From Hyphobacterium marinum (lineage in GTDB: Bacteria; Pseudomonadota; Alphaproteobacteria; Caulobacterales; Maricaulaceae), in assembly GCF_036330325.1 (NCBI RefSeq), contig NZ_JAZDRO010000002.1, positions 372,001 through 436,000 on the forward strand: a stretch of DNA of 64,000 nt, given 5' to 3'. The position numbers and the translations under genes are program-made. The notes beneath the pieces are model-generated. The model ran no database searches. It had not been told where the DNA came from and saw only the letters and a program-made list of their open reading frames with translations. Shown here one piece after another: positions 1-7,979 of this stretch (positions are counted from its first letter, which is position 1; each line of letters opens with the position of its first letter).

Positions 1-194
1 GACTGGTTCTGACCGACTATACGGTCATCGTGATAGGTCGCGGTATTGATGGAGTCGTTTTCAACGAGATTGATGAAGCTCGAATAGGAAATCTCGCGCG
101 CGGCATTGCCCTGCTGGGGGCCCTGCAAAAGGTTGAACAGGGCCAGGAGCAGCAGGAGCACGATGCCCCAGATCAGGAGATTGCGGATATTCAT
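1..194 (-). CDS. ftsH: FtsH protease, N-terminal fragment (cut by window edge)
   Basis: The first 64 codons of an ATP-dependent zinc metalloprotease of the inner membrane are present; the rest lies outside the window. The visible protein starts MNIRNLLIWGIVLLLLLALF, a single membrane anchor, followed by QGPQQGNAAREISYSSF and the start of the periplasmic domain, which is the usual N-terminus of alphaproteobacterial FtsH. The ATG is at 192-194. It lies 74 bp downstream of tilS on the same strand, the common tilS-ftsH order. The AAA and peptidase domains cannot be seen, so the identification rests on the N-terminus and the context. Confidence 0.85.
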   Translation of the reverse strand, partial: MNIRNLLIWGIVLLLLLALFNLLQGPQQGNAAREISYSSFINLVENDSINTATYHDDRIVGQNQ

Positions 195-268
195 CGTGTC
201 TCGTCCATCCTCGAAAATCGGGCGTTCTGCGGATCAATATGGGGAGTTATCCCCGCATTTGCGAGCCT

Positions 269-1624
269 CTAACCCGCTTTAACCTGCAGTCCGTCATCAA
301 ACCACGCCGGAGCCCGCCCTGAAAAGAGGGAACGCCGCACCGCCACATCCCCGCAATGGGTCATCGTGACCCCCGTGCCGGACACCACGCCCGGGATCGC
401 AAGAACAGTGCCGCCGTCGTGAGCGACGGGCAGCGTCCGGCGGGCCAGCGGCGGAATGGCCGACAGGTCGATTCCGGTCCGATCAACGCTTTCGGGGAGC
501 TGATCCCAGGCACAGACTGAAACCGGCCTGTCTGTCGAGATCTGAAACCGCCGGTCCCAGAACGCCGGCTGGTTCGGCTCCACATTGAGTGGCGGAAAAC
601 CGGCCTCACCGGCGCGGCCCAGAACGGCACCGGGATCGCGGATCAGCCACGCCGTCCCGACGGTCTGGTGCAGCACAACCCCGGCTCCGGTGGCGGATCG
701 GCCGGATTTCAATCCAGCGAGCAGAGCCTCCAGCCCTTGCGCGCGATGCGGGCCCGGAGCACCGGTCACCGTTGTAATAGCGGCCTCCAACAGCCGTCGG
801 AGAACCGGGTCTGCTTGCCGGACAAGTGCGTCCGGCTTGAGACAGGCTACGCCCCAATCGGTGACCCTGACGGTGTCCTCGAAGACGCGGGCCGATTCCT
901 CGTCAATTGCCTTACCCAGCGCCCGGCAGGACGCCGCCAGCGTTCGAAGGCTGGAAGGAGAAAAGCCCGAAGCCTCGAGATGCCCCAGCGACTGGCGGAT
1001 ACGTACACGTGTGAAACGCCGATCAGCGTTCGAATTATCCTCGACCCAGCGTTCGCCCTTTTGCGCCAGCCAGTCGCGCAGGGCCTGCCGGCGCGTGTCG
1101 AGCAAGGGCCGCAGCACCCGCAAATCTGCCGGCGCGGTGTCGCCGGGAAAGGCGTCATCTTCGCCCATGGCCGCCAGTCCGCGCCATCCGGCCCCGGCCA
1201 GCAGGCGCATCCAGACGGTCTCGGCTTGATCATCGGCTGTGTGGGCAAGCAGAAGGGCCGTCGCTCCGGTTTCCAAAGCATGCTTGCCGAAGGCGCGATA
1301 GCGGTGCGTGCGAGCCCAGTCCTGCAGGCCTGTACCCTGTCCCTGATAAGGCGGGCAGGTGAGGATGCGGGCCAGACACTGCGCCTTGTTTGCCGCAGCC
1401 AGCGCCTGTTCGGCCTCGGCGCGGCTTTCAGCGCGCAGGCCGTGATCGACGATAAGCGCTTCGAGCGTCCGATTACGCTGGCGTGCCCAATCCGATGCGA
1501 TCAGCATCAGGGCATGGGAATCCCCGCCTCCGGAATAGCCGATCAGGACCGGGCCCGTAGCCGGAACGAGTCGGTCGAGCCGGTCCCGGACGGAACCGGG
1601 ATTAAAGTGAGGGGTCAGCGGCAC
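269..1624 (-). CDS. tilS: tRNA(Ile)-lysidine synthetase
   Basis: TilS modifies cytidine 34 of the CAU-anticodon isoleucine tRNA to lysidine, using ATP and lysine in the cytoplasm. The ATP-pyrophosphatase P-loop SGGGDS is at about residues 31-36, after VLIGY, and the following segment contains the family-typical IVDHGLR and AHTADDQAET stretches. At 451 residues it has room for the N-terminal catalytic domain plus the C-terminal substrate-binding part. The chosen start is a GTG at 1624, which overlaps the end of the ybgF/cpoB gene by 10 bp and implies translational coupling. ftsH follows. Function is confident from motifs and position. Confidence 0.93.
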   Translation of the reverse strand: MPLTPHFNPGSVRDRLDRLVPATGPVLIGYSGGGDSHALMLIASDWARQRNRTLEALIVDHGLRAESRAEAEQALAAANKAQCLARILTCPPYQGQGTGLQDWARTHRYRAFGKHALETGATALLLAHTADDQAETVWMRLLAGAGWRGLAAMGEDDAFPGDTAPADLRVLRPLLDTRRQALRDWLAQKGERWVEDNSNADRRFTRVRIRQSLGHLEASGFSPSSLRTLAASCRALGKAIDEESARVFEDTVRVTDWGVACLKPDALVRQADPVLRRLLEAAITTVTGAPGPHRAQGLEALLAGLKSGRSATGAGVVLHQTVGTAWLIRDPGAVLGRAGEAGFPPLNVEPNQPAFWDRRFQISTDRPVSVCAWDQLPESVDRTGIDLSAIPPLARRTLPVAHDGGTVLAIPGVVSGTGVTMTHCGDVAVRRSLFSGRAPAWFDDGLQVKAG

Positions 1625-2505
1625 CCGGCGCGCAGGGATTCACGGGATGCGCGCGAGCGCGCTTCCGGACCCGCATTGGGGAATTGCCGCCCGAAGCGGG
1701 CTAGTGTCTCGCAGGCGTCGTCGGTCCGCCCGAGTGCACCCAGCGACGAGGCCAGCCGGACCATGGCGTCCGGTGCCTTCGCACCCTGCGGCGCGGCGCG
1801 CAGCGAGGCGATGTAGGCGTCCGCCGCGTCGGCATAGGCACCATCCACGAAATAGGTTTCACCCAGCCAGTATTGGGCTTCGCCGGTCAGGCTGTCGTCG
1901 GGATAGGCCTCGACGAAATTGAGGAAGCCTTCCTGCGCACCGGCATAATCGCCTTCGGCGAGACGCGCCCGCGCGCGGCCAAAGACCTGGTCAGAGGAAA
2001 TCGCAGGCGCGACATCGGCCCCGGCTGCGGCGCGGGTCGCCCCGAGCGGACGCGTCGCGGCTTCGCGGGCATCGCCATAGGGGTCATCCGGGTCAGAGGT
2101 CGCATAGCCGCCGGTGAGGTCCGCCGGGCCGTCGCCGCGGCCGGTCCGGCCGGTCATGGCGCTGTCGGCGTCGCGAGCCGACAGGCTGGCCCCGTCGGAC
2201 GTGCCCGGCTGCGGCGTGCGGCGCGCGACCTGGCGGGTCAGTTCTTCCAGCGACTGGCGCAGCTGGCGATTCTCGAAATTCAGGCGCTCGACCTCGCCGG
2301 TCAGCTCACCCAGTTCACGCTCCAGCGCATCGACACGCGTCAGAAGCCGGTCGGCGACAGGATCGCCGGCCATGAATCGGCTTTCCATCTCGGCGATCCG
2401 GGCTTCGGCGGCGTCCAGTCTTTGCGCCATTTCGCGGCGCGACTGGGCGTCGGCGGGTGTGGCGATGAGGAGGATGGCGGACAGGAGGAGGAGCGTGCGT
2501 GTCAT
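1615..2505 (-). CDS. cpoB: Tol-Pal associated periplasmic protein CpoB/YbgF
   Basis: A periplasmic protein that works with the Tol-Pal system and, in Enterobacteria, coordinates outer-membrane constriction with peptidoglycan synthesis. The ATG at 2505 gives a clear signal peptide (MTRTLLLLSAILLIATPADA) directly followed by a coiled coil rich in E, R and A (about residues 20-100). A variable linker follows, and TPR-type repeats occupy the C-terminal third (segments such as GDYAGAQEGFLNFVEAYPD and GEAQYWLGETYF). The reading frame is open ten codons further upstream, but the signal peptide decides the start. It is the last tol gene, between pal and tilS. Confidence 0.92.
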   Translation of the reverse strand: MTRTLLLLSAILLIATPADAQSRREMAQRLDAAEARIAEMESRFMAGDPVADRLLTRVDALERELGELTGEVERLNFENRQLRQSLEELTRQVARRTPQPGTSDGASLSARDADSAMTGRTGRGDGPADLTGGYATSDPDDPYGDAREAATRPLGATRAAAGADVAPAISSDQVFGRARARLAEGDYAGAQEGFLNFVEAYPDDSLTGEAQYWLGETYFVDGAYADAADAYIASLRAAPQGAKAPDAMVRLASSLGALGRTDDACETLARFGRQFPNAGPEARSRASRESLRAGCR

Positions 2506-2638
2506 GGTCGTTTCCCTAGCCGGCGAGCGCGGCAAAAATGCGGCGTGAACGCGCCGCCCTCAAGCAGAAACGCCCGCACGTCGCTGTAACGCGGCGTACG
2601 GGCGTTGCCATGGATGCATTCCGTTGGCACGGCCGGCG

Positions 2639-3160
2639 TCAGCCGACGGCACCATCGGTGATCATCGTGATCGCATTCCGGTTCAGCGACCAGCACTGCT
2701 CGTTCGACTGCATGCAGGTCGGCCGTTCCTTGCCGTAGGAGACGGTCCGGATCCGCGACGGCGACACGCCGAGGCTGACCAGATAGTCCCGCGCGGCATT
2801 GGCGCGGCGCGCACCGAGCGCGAGGTTGTACTCGCGCGTGCCCCGTTCGTCGGCATTGCCGGCGATCAGGACGCTGACGCCCGGATAGGCGTTCAGCCAG
2901 TCGGCCTGACGGCGCAGCGTTTCACGCGCCGGCGACGTCAGTTCGTGACGGGCAAGGTCGAAGAAAACCCGGTCACCGGCGACGGCAACAAAGTGTTCTT
3001 CGGAACCCTCGATCGGGCCGCGCGGCGTGGAATCGATGCTGGGCGGCGTCGTGGTTTCAGTGGTCCGCGGAGGCTCGGTGGTCTGAGTTTCCGGCGGCGT
3101 CGAGGCACAGGCCGCCGCAAGCGCGGCAAGTCCGGCGACGGCGATAAGACGAATATTCAT
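2639..3160 (-). CDS. pal: Peptidoglycan-associated lipoprotein Pal
   Basis: Outer-membrane lipoprotein that binds peptidoglycan and is the terminal partner of the Tol system. The start at 3160 (MNIRLIAVAG) gives a lipoprotein signal with lipobox LAAAC, Cys18 being the lipidation site. A Thr/Pro/Glu-rich linker follows, then an OmpA-like domain with FFDLARHELTS and GNADERGTREYNLALG, including the Asp and Arg used to bind diaminopimelate. It is encoded between tolB and cpoB on the minus strand. The open frame extends 13 codons upstream, but those residues would spoil the signal sequence. Confidence 0.95.
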   Translation of the reverse strand: MNIRLIAVAGLAALAAACASTPPETQTTEPPRTTETTTPPSIDSTPRGPIEGSEEHFVAVAGDRVFFDLARHELTSPARETLRRQADWLNAYPGVSVLIAGNADERGTREYNLALGARRANAARDYLVSLGVSPSRIRTVSYGKERPTCMQSNEQCWSLNRNAITMITDGAVG

Positions 3161-3305
3161 GCGTGCGTTATCCCTTCCTCCCGCACCCGATTTCGGCATG
3201 CGGATAAAGCTCCATGACGCTCATTTGCGGCGTTTTCGAGACAGCGGCACGCCCTTCACCGCCAGCATCATGTATTTCAAGCTCCGAACGTTAGCGCCGC
3301 AAGCT

Positions 3306-4661
3306 TCAGTCAATCAAGGGCGACCAGGCCGGATCGGACGCCGCGCCGCGGATCGGTGCGGGCCGCAGATTGAAGCCAGCAAGGTCGACATTCCAGATCG
3401 CATACTGGGTTCCCTGGCTCGTGCGGTCACCGCGCGTGAACAACAACACACGTCCATTGGGCGACCAGGCCGGGGTGTCGACAAAGTAACCCTCGTAGAG
3501 AATCCGCTCCTGTCCGGAGCCGTCAGCGCGCACGACGCCGAGCGCGAATTGCGCCCCATCCTGCTTGACGAAGGCGATGAGATCGCCGCGCGGCGACCAG
3601 ACCGGCGCGGTGTAGCGTCCGCCGCCAAAGCTGACCCGCTGCACATTCGAACCGTCCGCATTCATCGTGTAGAGCTGCGAACCACCACCGCGCCCTGACG
3701 AGAAGACGATCTGGCGTCCATCGGGTGAGAAGGACGGCTCCACGTCATCGGACGGGTGGTCGGTCAGGCGCGAAAGCTGGCGCGTACGCAGATCGAAGAC
3801 GTGGATGTCATGGCCGCCCTGACGCTGGATCGAGGCGACGATGCGCTCGCCATCCGGCGAGAAACGCGCCGACAGCGACTGGCCTTCGGCGTCGACACGG
3901 GCAAGGCCGCGCGTGCCAGGAGCGAACAGGGCTTCCTGGCGGCCGGTTTCAAGATCGTAGAGATAGGTCGTCGCCTGTCCGTCGAGGAAGGAGACATAGG
4001 TGATCTGCTGGGCGCTCGGCGAATAATTCGGGAGCAGCGCCATGTAGGAGCGATCCGTCAGGAAAGAGGGGTTGGCCCCGTCCTGATCCATAATGGCAAG
4101 GCGGCGCGTCGGCACGCCGTTCGGGCCCACGCCTTCAGAGACATAGACCACGCGTGTGTCGAAATACCCGGTCTCACCGGTCAGGCGTTGATAAACGGCA
4201 TCGGCGACCTTGTGGGCCACACGGCGCCAGTTTTCCGGCGCGGTGACGAATTGCAGGCCGAGAAGCTGGTCTTCCAGGCGTGTATCCCAGAGCCTGAACG
4301 CGACCAGCAGCCGGCCATCGGACTGGACCGTGACCCGGCCCGCCAGCAGCGCGTCGGCATTGATCACCCGCCAGTCCTGGAAGCGCGGGCGCAGGTCGAT
4401 GTCGGTCACCTGTTCGATGAAGGCATTGCGGTCGACCGAACGGAACAGCGCCGAGCTTTCCAGGTCCGCGCGCACGACTTCGGCGATGTCCGCGCCATGG
4501 GTGTCGGCCCGGCCCTGGTCAAGGAAATCGGGAATGGCGATCGGCAGCGGTTCGAGGTGGCCACGATTGATGTCGACCTGCAGCGGCTGCTGGGCCAGCG
4601 CCACGCCCGGCAGGGCGATCAGCAGAACGGCGAGGAAGGCTAGAAACGGCGTTCGGGACAT
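3306..4661 (-). CDS. tolB: Tol-Pal system propeller protein TolB
   Basis: Periplasmic TolB binds Pal and is released by TolA, which helps maintain outer-membrane integrity during division. The start at 4661 gives a signal peptide (MSRTPFLAFLAVLLIALPG, cleavage after ALA). An N-terminal alpha/beta domain follows (IAIPDFLDQG, about residues 40-160), then a six-bladed beta-propeller with repeated SPDG/SPxG blades such as FSPDGRQIVFSSGRGG and WSPNGRVLLFTRG. The length (451 residues) is typical. A much longer open frame (to 4832) is rejected because it precedes the signal peptide and overlaps the tolA 3' end. It lies 37 bp downstream of tolA. Confidence 0.95.
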   Translation of the reverse strand: MSRTPFLAFLAVLLIALPGVALAQQPLQVDINRGHLEPLPIAIPDFLDQGRADTHGADIAEVVRADLESSALFRSVDRNAFIEQVTDIDLRPRFQDWRVINADALLAGRVTVQSDGRLLVAFRLWDTRLEDQLLGLQFVTAPENWRRVAHKVADAVYQRLTGETGYFDTRVVYVSEGVGPNGVPTRRLAIMDQDGANPSFLTDRSYMALLPNYSPSAQQITYVSFLDGQATTYLYDLETGRQEALFAPGTRGLARVDAEGQSLSARFSPDGERIVASIQRQGGHDIHVFDLRTRQLSRLTDHPSDDVEPSFSPDGRQIVFSSGRGGGSQLYTMNADGSNVQRVSFGGGRYTAPVWSPRGDLIAFVKQDGAQFALGVVRADGSGQERILYEGYFVDTPAWSPNGRVLLFTRGDRTSQGTQYAIWNVDLAGFNLRPAPIRGAASDPAWSPLID

Positions 4662-4698
4662 GGGGTGCGGGCTCCGGTGATGGGTCGCGGGGTTTCGG

Positions 4699-5541
4699 TC
4701 AGAATATATCGTTGTGGAAAGTGACATCGATAAGGCGCCATTGCGAATACTGGTCGGCCGGCAGCCGGAACGGCGAGCAGTCGATAATGGCCGCCAGGGC
4801 ACGCTCTTCAGCCACCAGCCAGAACGGATCACCCGAGGCGCGGATACGGCCTGAATTGGTTGAAACAGGCGGCTCGGCCAGCGATCCGTCGCGGTTGAGA
4901 CGGACCCGTACCGTCACATTCAGGCGCTCCGGGTTGGGAGCATCAATGGATGAGCGAAAGCAGGGCTGGGCCTGCGAAATCACCAGATCAGCCAGGGTCG
5001 CGGTCATCGCGGTTCCGGCCCCCGCGCCTTCGCGGCGCTCACCGGTCTCGGCATTACCGCGGTCACGCGGCTGGGACTCGCGGGCCTGATCCACGAGGCC
5101 CGAGAGATAATCGAGATCGACAGACGCCTGTTCCTGCTGGCGCTCGGTCTGTTGCTGACGCGGCTGTTCAGGCCGTTCGCGCGGTGTCGGCGGCGTCGGG
5201 GTCTCCTCGACGACTTCCGGCTCGGGCTCCGCCTCGTCAGGTGCGCCATCATCGATCACCTCGACCGGGCGCTCTTCTTCCACCGGCGGCGAGGTCGCCG
5301 CAGGGGGGTCGGCCACCGCATCGGCCTCTTCCTCGACCGCCGGTTCGGGCTCGGGCGGAATTTCCTCGACCACCGGGTCTGGCGCAGCAGCACGCACATT
5401 CGTGGTGTCAGCCAGCGTGACGAGATCAACCGGCACGATGACGCCGGCGGAGAATTGCCGTGCTGCCTGGGGCAGGTAGATCATCCCCCCGGCGATCAAG
5501 GCACCGTGGAGGACAAGAGAGAGGGGAACACCGGCACGCAA
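4699..5541 (-). CDS. tolA: Tol energy-transducing protein TolA
   Basis: Inner-membrane anchored protein that links TolQR energisation to TolB-Pal. It has one N-terminal membrane segment (LVLHGALIAGGMIYL, about residues 9-24). A long, acidic, proline-rich periplasmic stretch (about residues 50-150, rich in PEPEPAVEEE-like sequence) replaces the alanine-rich helix of enterobacterial TolA. The C-terminal domain is TonB/TolA-like, with CFRSSIDAP, VRLNRDGSL and CSPFRLP. Two cysteines in this domain match the disulfide-forming pair seen in many TolA proteins. The start codon is a TTG at 5541, 14 bp past the tolR stop and preceded by an AGGCGGA ribosome-binding site. Position between tolR and tolB supports the call. 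Confidence 0.88.
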   Translation of the reverse strand: MRAGVPLSLVLHGALIAGGMIYLPQAARQFSAGVIVPVDLVTLADTTNVRAAAPDPVVEEIPPEPEPAVEEEADAVADPPAATSPPVEEERPVEVIDDGAPDEAEPEPEVVEETPTPPTPRERPEQPRQQQTERQQEQASVDLDYLSGLVDQARESQPRDRGNAETGERREGAGAGTAMTATLADLVISQAQPCFRSSIDAPNPERLNVTVRVRLNRDGSLAEPPVSTNSGRIRASGDPFWLVAEERALAAIIDCSPFRLPADQYSQWRLIDVTFHNDIF

Positions 5542-5554
5542 GTCGTCGGTCCGC

Positions 5555-5980
5555 CTATTGGCTCAGAGGGTCGGTCACCAGCCCCAGATTGGCGTAGCCC
5601 GCCGCATTGACCCGGGCCATGACGCGCATGACCGAGCCATAGTCCGCCGCCTCGTCGGCGCGGATATAGATGCGGCTGTCAAACCCGGTACCGGCAATGG
5701 CCTGCAGGCGCGGAACCAGTTCGTCCATGCCGACCTCGGTTTCCTGGATGAAAATCTGGCCTTCGGCCGCGATCGTGATGGTCAGCGGCTCCTCGCCAGC
5801 GGGCAGGGTACGGGCCTCGGTTTCGGGCAGATCGACCGGCACGCCGACGGTCAGGAGCGGCGCGGTGATCATGAAAACGATCAGCAGCACCAGCATGACG
5901 TCGACAAAGGGCGTGACGTTGATTTCCGCCTTGGGCGACCAGCGCGCCCCGGCCTTGCGGTGGGTGACGGATCCGGCCAT
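5555..5980 (-). CDS. tolR: Tol system proton-channel subunit TolR
   Basis: ExbD/TolR-family protein forming the proton-conducting unit with TolQ. The start at 5980 (MAGSVTHRKA) gives 141 residues: a short cytoplasmic tail, one membrane helix (VTPFVDVMLVLLIVFMITAP, about residues 22-41) carrying the essential Asp27, and a periplasmic domain. The upstream open frame reaches 6052 but would overlap the tolQ coding end by more than 60 bp. The chosen start is 4 bp downstream of the tolQ stop, as expected for coupled tolQR. Confidence 0.94.
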   Translation of the reverse strand: MAGSVTHRKAGARWSPKAEINVTPFVDVMLVLLIVFMITAPLLTVGVPVDLPETEARTLPAGEEPLTITIAAEGQIFIQETEVGMDELVPRLQAIAGTGFDSRIYIRADEAADYGSVMRVMARVNAAGYANLGLVTDPLSQ

Positions 5981-5984
5981 CGGA

Positions 5985-6656
5985 TCAGTTCCCGCCTTCG
6001 CGGTCGGCCAGCGCGGAAAGCTCGTCGGCGAAGCCTTCCAGCTTGGCGGCATAACCGCCGAGATTGGCCGAGAGTGCGTTGAAGAAGATCACCGCCGGCA
6101 CGGCGGCCAGCAAGCCCAGCGCGGTGGCGAAGAGGGCTTCGGCAATACCCGGCGCAACGACGGCGAGATTGGTGTCGCGCGTTGCGGCGATGGAGCGGAA
6201 GGAGTTCATGATCCCCCACACCGTCCCGAACAGGCCAATGAAGGGCGCGGACGAGGCGATCGTCGCCAGCATCCCGAGCCCGCTTTCCAGCCGGTTGAGC
6301 TCACGGCCCGCCTCGGCCCCGGCGGCGCGAGAGACGCGCTCACCGGCATTTCGCCCTTCCCACTCGCGCAAGGCGGCGGCGAACACGCGGCTGAACGGGT
6401 CTTTCGGGCGGCGGGCGAATTCCTCGGTCAGGGAGTCCATTGAGCGGCCCGACCAGAATTCGGATTCGAAATTGCTCGCCTTGGCGCGGGCCGAGCGCAG
6501 CGCCAGCCACTTGTCGATGGCAATGGCCCAGGACCAGATCGACATGATGGCGAGTACGGCCATGACGGCCTTGACGACCCAGTCGGCGCGCCAGAACAGT
6601 TCGAGAAATCCGAAATCCTGCGCAGCCGGCGCGAGTTCGACAATCGTGGCGTCCAT
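5985..6656 (-). CDS. tolQ: Tol system proton-channel subunit TolQ
   Basis: ExbB/TolQ/MotA-family inner-membrane protein. From the ATG at 6656 it has 223 residues with three membrane helices: about 27-47 (VVKAVMAVLAIMSIWSWAIA), 127-148 (SAPFIGLFGTVWGIMNSF) and 158-182 (APGIAEALFATALGLLAAVPA). The GLFGTVWGI and ALFATALGLLAAVPA motifs are diagnostic. An in-frame start lies 17 codons upstream (6707), but the 6656 ATG has GGAAGGGA before it and gives the normal length. It is the first gene of the tol operon here. Confidence 0.94.
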   Translation of the reverse strand: MDATIVELAPAAQDFGFLELFWRADWVVKAVMAVLAIMSIWSWAIAIDKWLALRSARAKASNFESEFWSGRSMDSLTEEFARRPKDPFSRVFAAALREWEGRNAGERVSRAAGAEAGRELNRLESGLGMLATIASSAPFIGLFGTVWGIMNSFRSIAATRDTNLAVVAPGIAEALFATALGLLAAVPAVIFFNALSANLGGYAAKLEGFADELSALADREGGN

Positions 6657-6844
6657 GTCCGAGACGTCCCTTCCAAGCAAATGTTGACGCAATGCAGCCT
6701 GATACATGGCCGCAGACCGGTTAACCTCGCGCTACCTGCCCGTGTGAGGCGATCAGCGTCAAGGCCGCGCGGACTGCGTCCTGCCTGCGTCAATGGCGCG
6801 CGATTGCGGCAATTTTTTGTGGAAACGGGCCAAGTCGGCCGTGG
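6657..6844 (-). promoter_or_regulatory. Presumed tol operon promoter region
   Basis: This 188-bp non-coding stretch lies between tolQ and the terminator hairpin of the neighbouring module, so it must hold the promoter of the tolQRAB-pal-cpoB-tilS run. On the minus strand it contains TTGACGC twice (complement at 6756-6762 and 6787-6793). This resembles the -35 box of housekeeping promoters in Caulobacter-like bacteria, but no matching -10 is obvious. Which box is used, if either, cannot be decided from the sequence. Confidence 0.35.
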
Positions 6845-6889
6845 AAGAGGGGCAGATTCACATCATGCAAACCTGCCCCCCTCTTTTTT
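6845..6889. terminator. Hairpin terminator between the exported-protein gene and tolQ
   Basis: Left arm AAGAGGGGCAG (6845-6855) pairs with CTGCCCCCCTCTT (6873-6885) around a 17-base loop, with two extra C residues bulged. The right arm runs into six T residues on the plus strand; on the minus strand the stem ends CTCTT, giving only a weak U-tract. It lies just downstream of the gene ending at 6916 and would insulate that gene from tolQ. Confidence 0.65.
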
Positions 6890-6915
6890 CCGGGAGTCGG
6901 ATCCCGTCGGCGTTT

Positions 6916-7878
6916 TTAGGCGGTTGCCTTGTGGCGCGAGACCCGGCGTGCCGCGCAAAGCAGTAGCAGGACCAACAGCGTTCCGATGATTACCGGCAAC
7001 CAGTCAAAATGGCCGCGGCCGCCTGTTGCACCGGAGGTGGATCGACCGGAGTCAGCAGAAGGTCGGGCTTGGGGGGCGCTGGTCACAGTATCGCCGCGGG
7101 CCGGTACGGCTGGCTGAATTGACGCCGGCCGGTCGACCGTCTCGTAGACGACGACTTCGGACCGCGCCGGAGCGATATATCCAGGCGAACCAGGCGCAAT
7201 CACCGTGGTGCGTGAGCCCGGTGCAATCACAGCTGTACCAACCGAGGGCGTATCAACGGAGGGCGTCTCAATCACGATTTCTGTTGGCACACTGGCCGCG
7301 GGTACCGTCTCGCGGGCCGTGACTATGACATCGCGCGGTCGGGGGGCTTCGAGCGTACTTTGGAGTACCGGCCGGACCGGCGGTGTCCGAACATCAAGCT
7401 GGGCCACAGTACTGGCGGCATTGGCAACATCCACGCCGGGCCCTTCCAAGGAGTGGGTGACCTGGCCAGCGGATTCGGAAGATGGTTCGCCAGCGCCGGA
7501 AGCACGGCGTGTTGCGATGCTGGCGTCACTGGCGGCGCGATATTGCAGCGCCATGTCGACTGTTTGTCCGACAGGTTCGGCTTGACCTTCGGACAGCGTG
7601 GACACCGCGATAGCCGAATTTCCATCAGCTCGCGCTTCGCGGGCTGCCCGTCGCTCCGCGCGCCGAGCACGCTGTTCCGCAATACGGTCGAGCCGCGAAG
7701 CACCGCGTGGCAGCAGATCGCGACCGCTTGAATTCAATGTTCCGGGGACATTTTGCCGGAGCATGCCGACATCTTCATCGACTGTGCCGGTCGCCGAACC
7801 GACAACGCCACCTACCTGAGCATCGGCACTGCTCAAAAAAACCGCGGCGCTGGCCAACAATACAGCGATGGTGCGCAT
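6916..7878 (-). CDS. Exported protein with C-terminal membrane anchor, unknown function
   Basis: Unrecognised. The start at 7878 (MRTIAVLLASAAVFLSSADA) gives a clear signal peptide. Residues 50-80 hold an Arg/Ala-rich segment (RAERRAAREARA), the middle is low-complexity and rich in P, T, S and V, and the end is a single hydrophobic helix (LPVIIGTLLVLLLLC) followed by a basic tail (ARRVSRHKATA). That layout (signal peptide, disordered stalk, C-terminal anchor with basic tail) resembles surface proteins held or processed through a C-terminal sorting segment, though no LPxTG or PEP-CTERM motif is seen. It lies 101 bp downstream of the subtilisin-like protease on the same strand and may be its partner or substrate (inference). 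Confidence 0.75.
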   Translation of the reverse strand: MRTIAVLLASAAVFLSSADAQVGGVVGSATGTVDEDVGMLRQNVPGTLNSSGRDLLPRGASRLDRIAEQRARRAERRAAREARADGNSAIAVSTLSEGQAEPVGQTVDMALQYRAASDASIATRRASGAGEPSSESAGQVTHSLEGPGVDVANAASTVAQLDVRTPPVRPVLQSTLEAPRPRDVIVTARETVPAASVPTEIVIETPSVDTPSVGTAVIAPGSRTTVIAPGSPGYIAPARSEVVVYETVDRPASIQPAVPARGDTVTSAPQARPSADSGRSTSGATGGRGHFDWLPVIIGTLLVLLLLCAARRVSRHKATA

Positions 7879-7979
7879 CGAAAGTCTCCTGTTGTCTACG
7901 TCCATTGACGCCCTTGCTTGGCAGGGTCGTCACACAGGAGAACGACCGGTTGACCGGGTTTCTTCCAAAATCCTGAAAT

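Noticed and set aside
668..1816. A 382-codon open frame on the plus strand across tilS and cpoB
   Set aside because: Shadow frame of high-GC genes; composition rich in R, G, S and P without domain motifs, and the minus-strand genes are certain.
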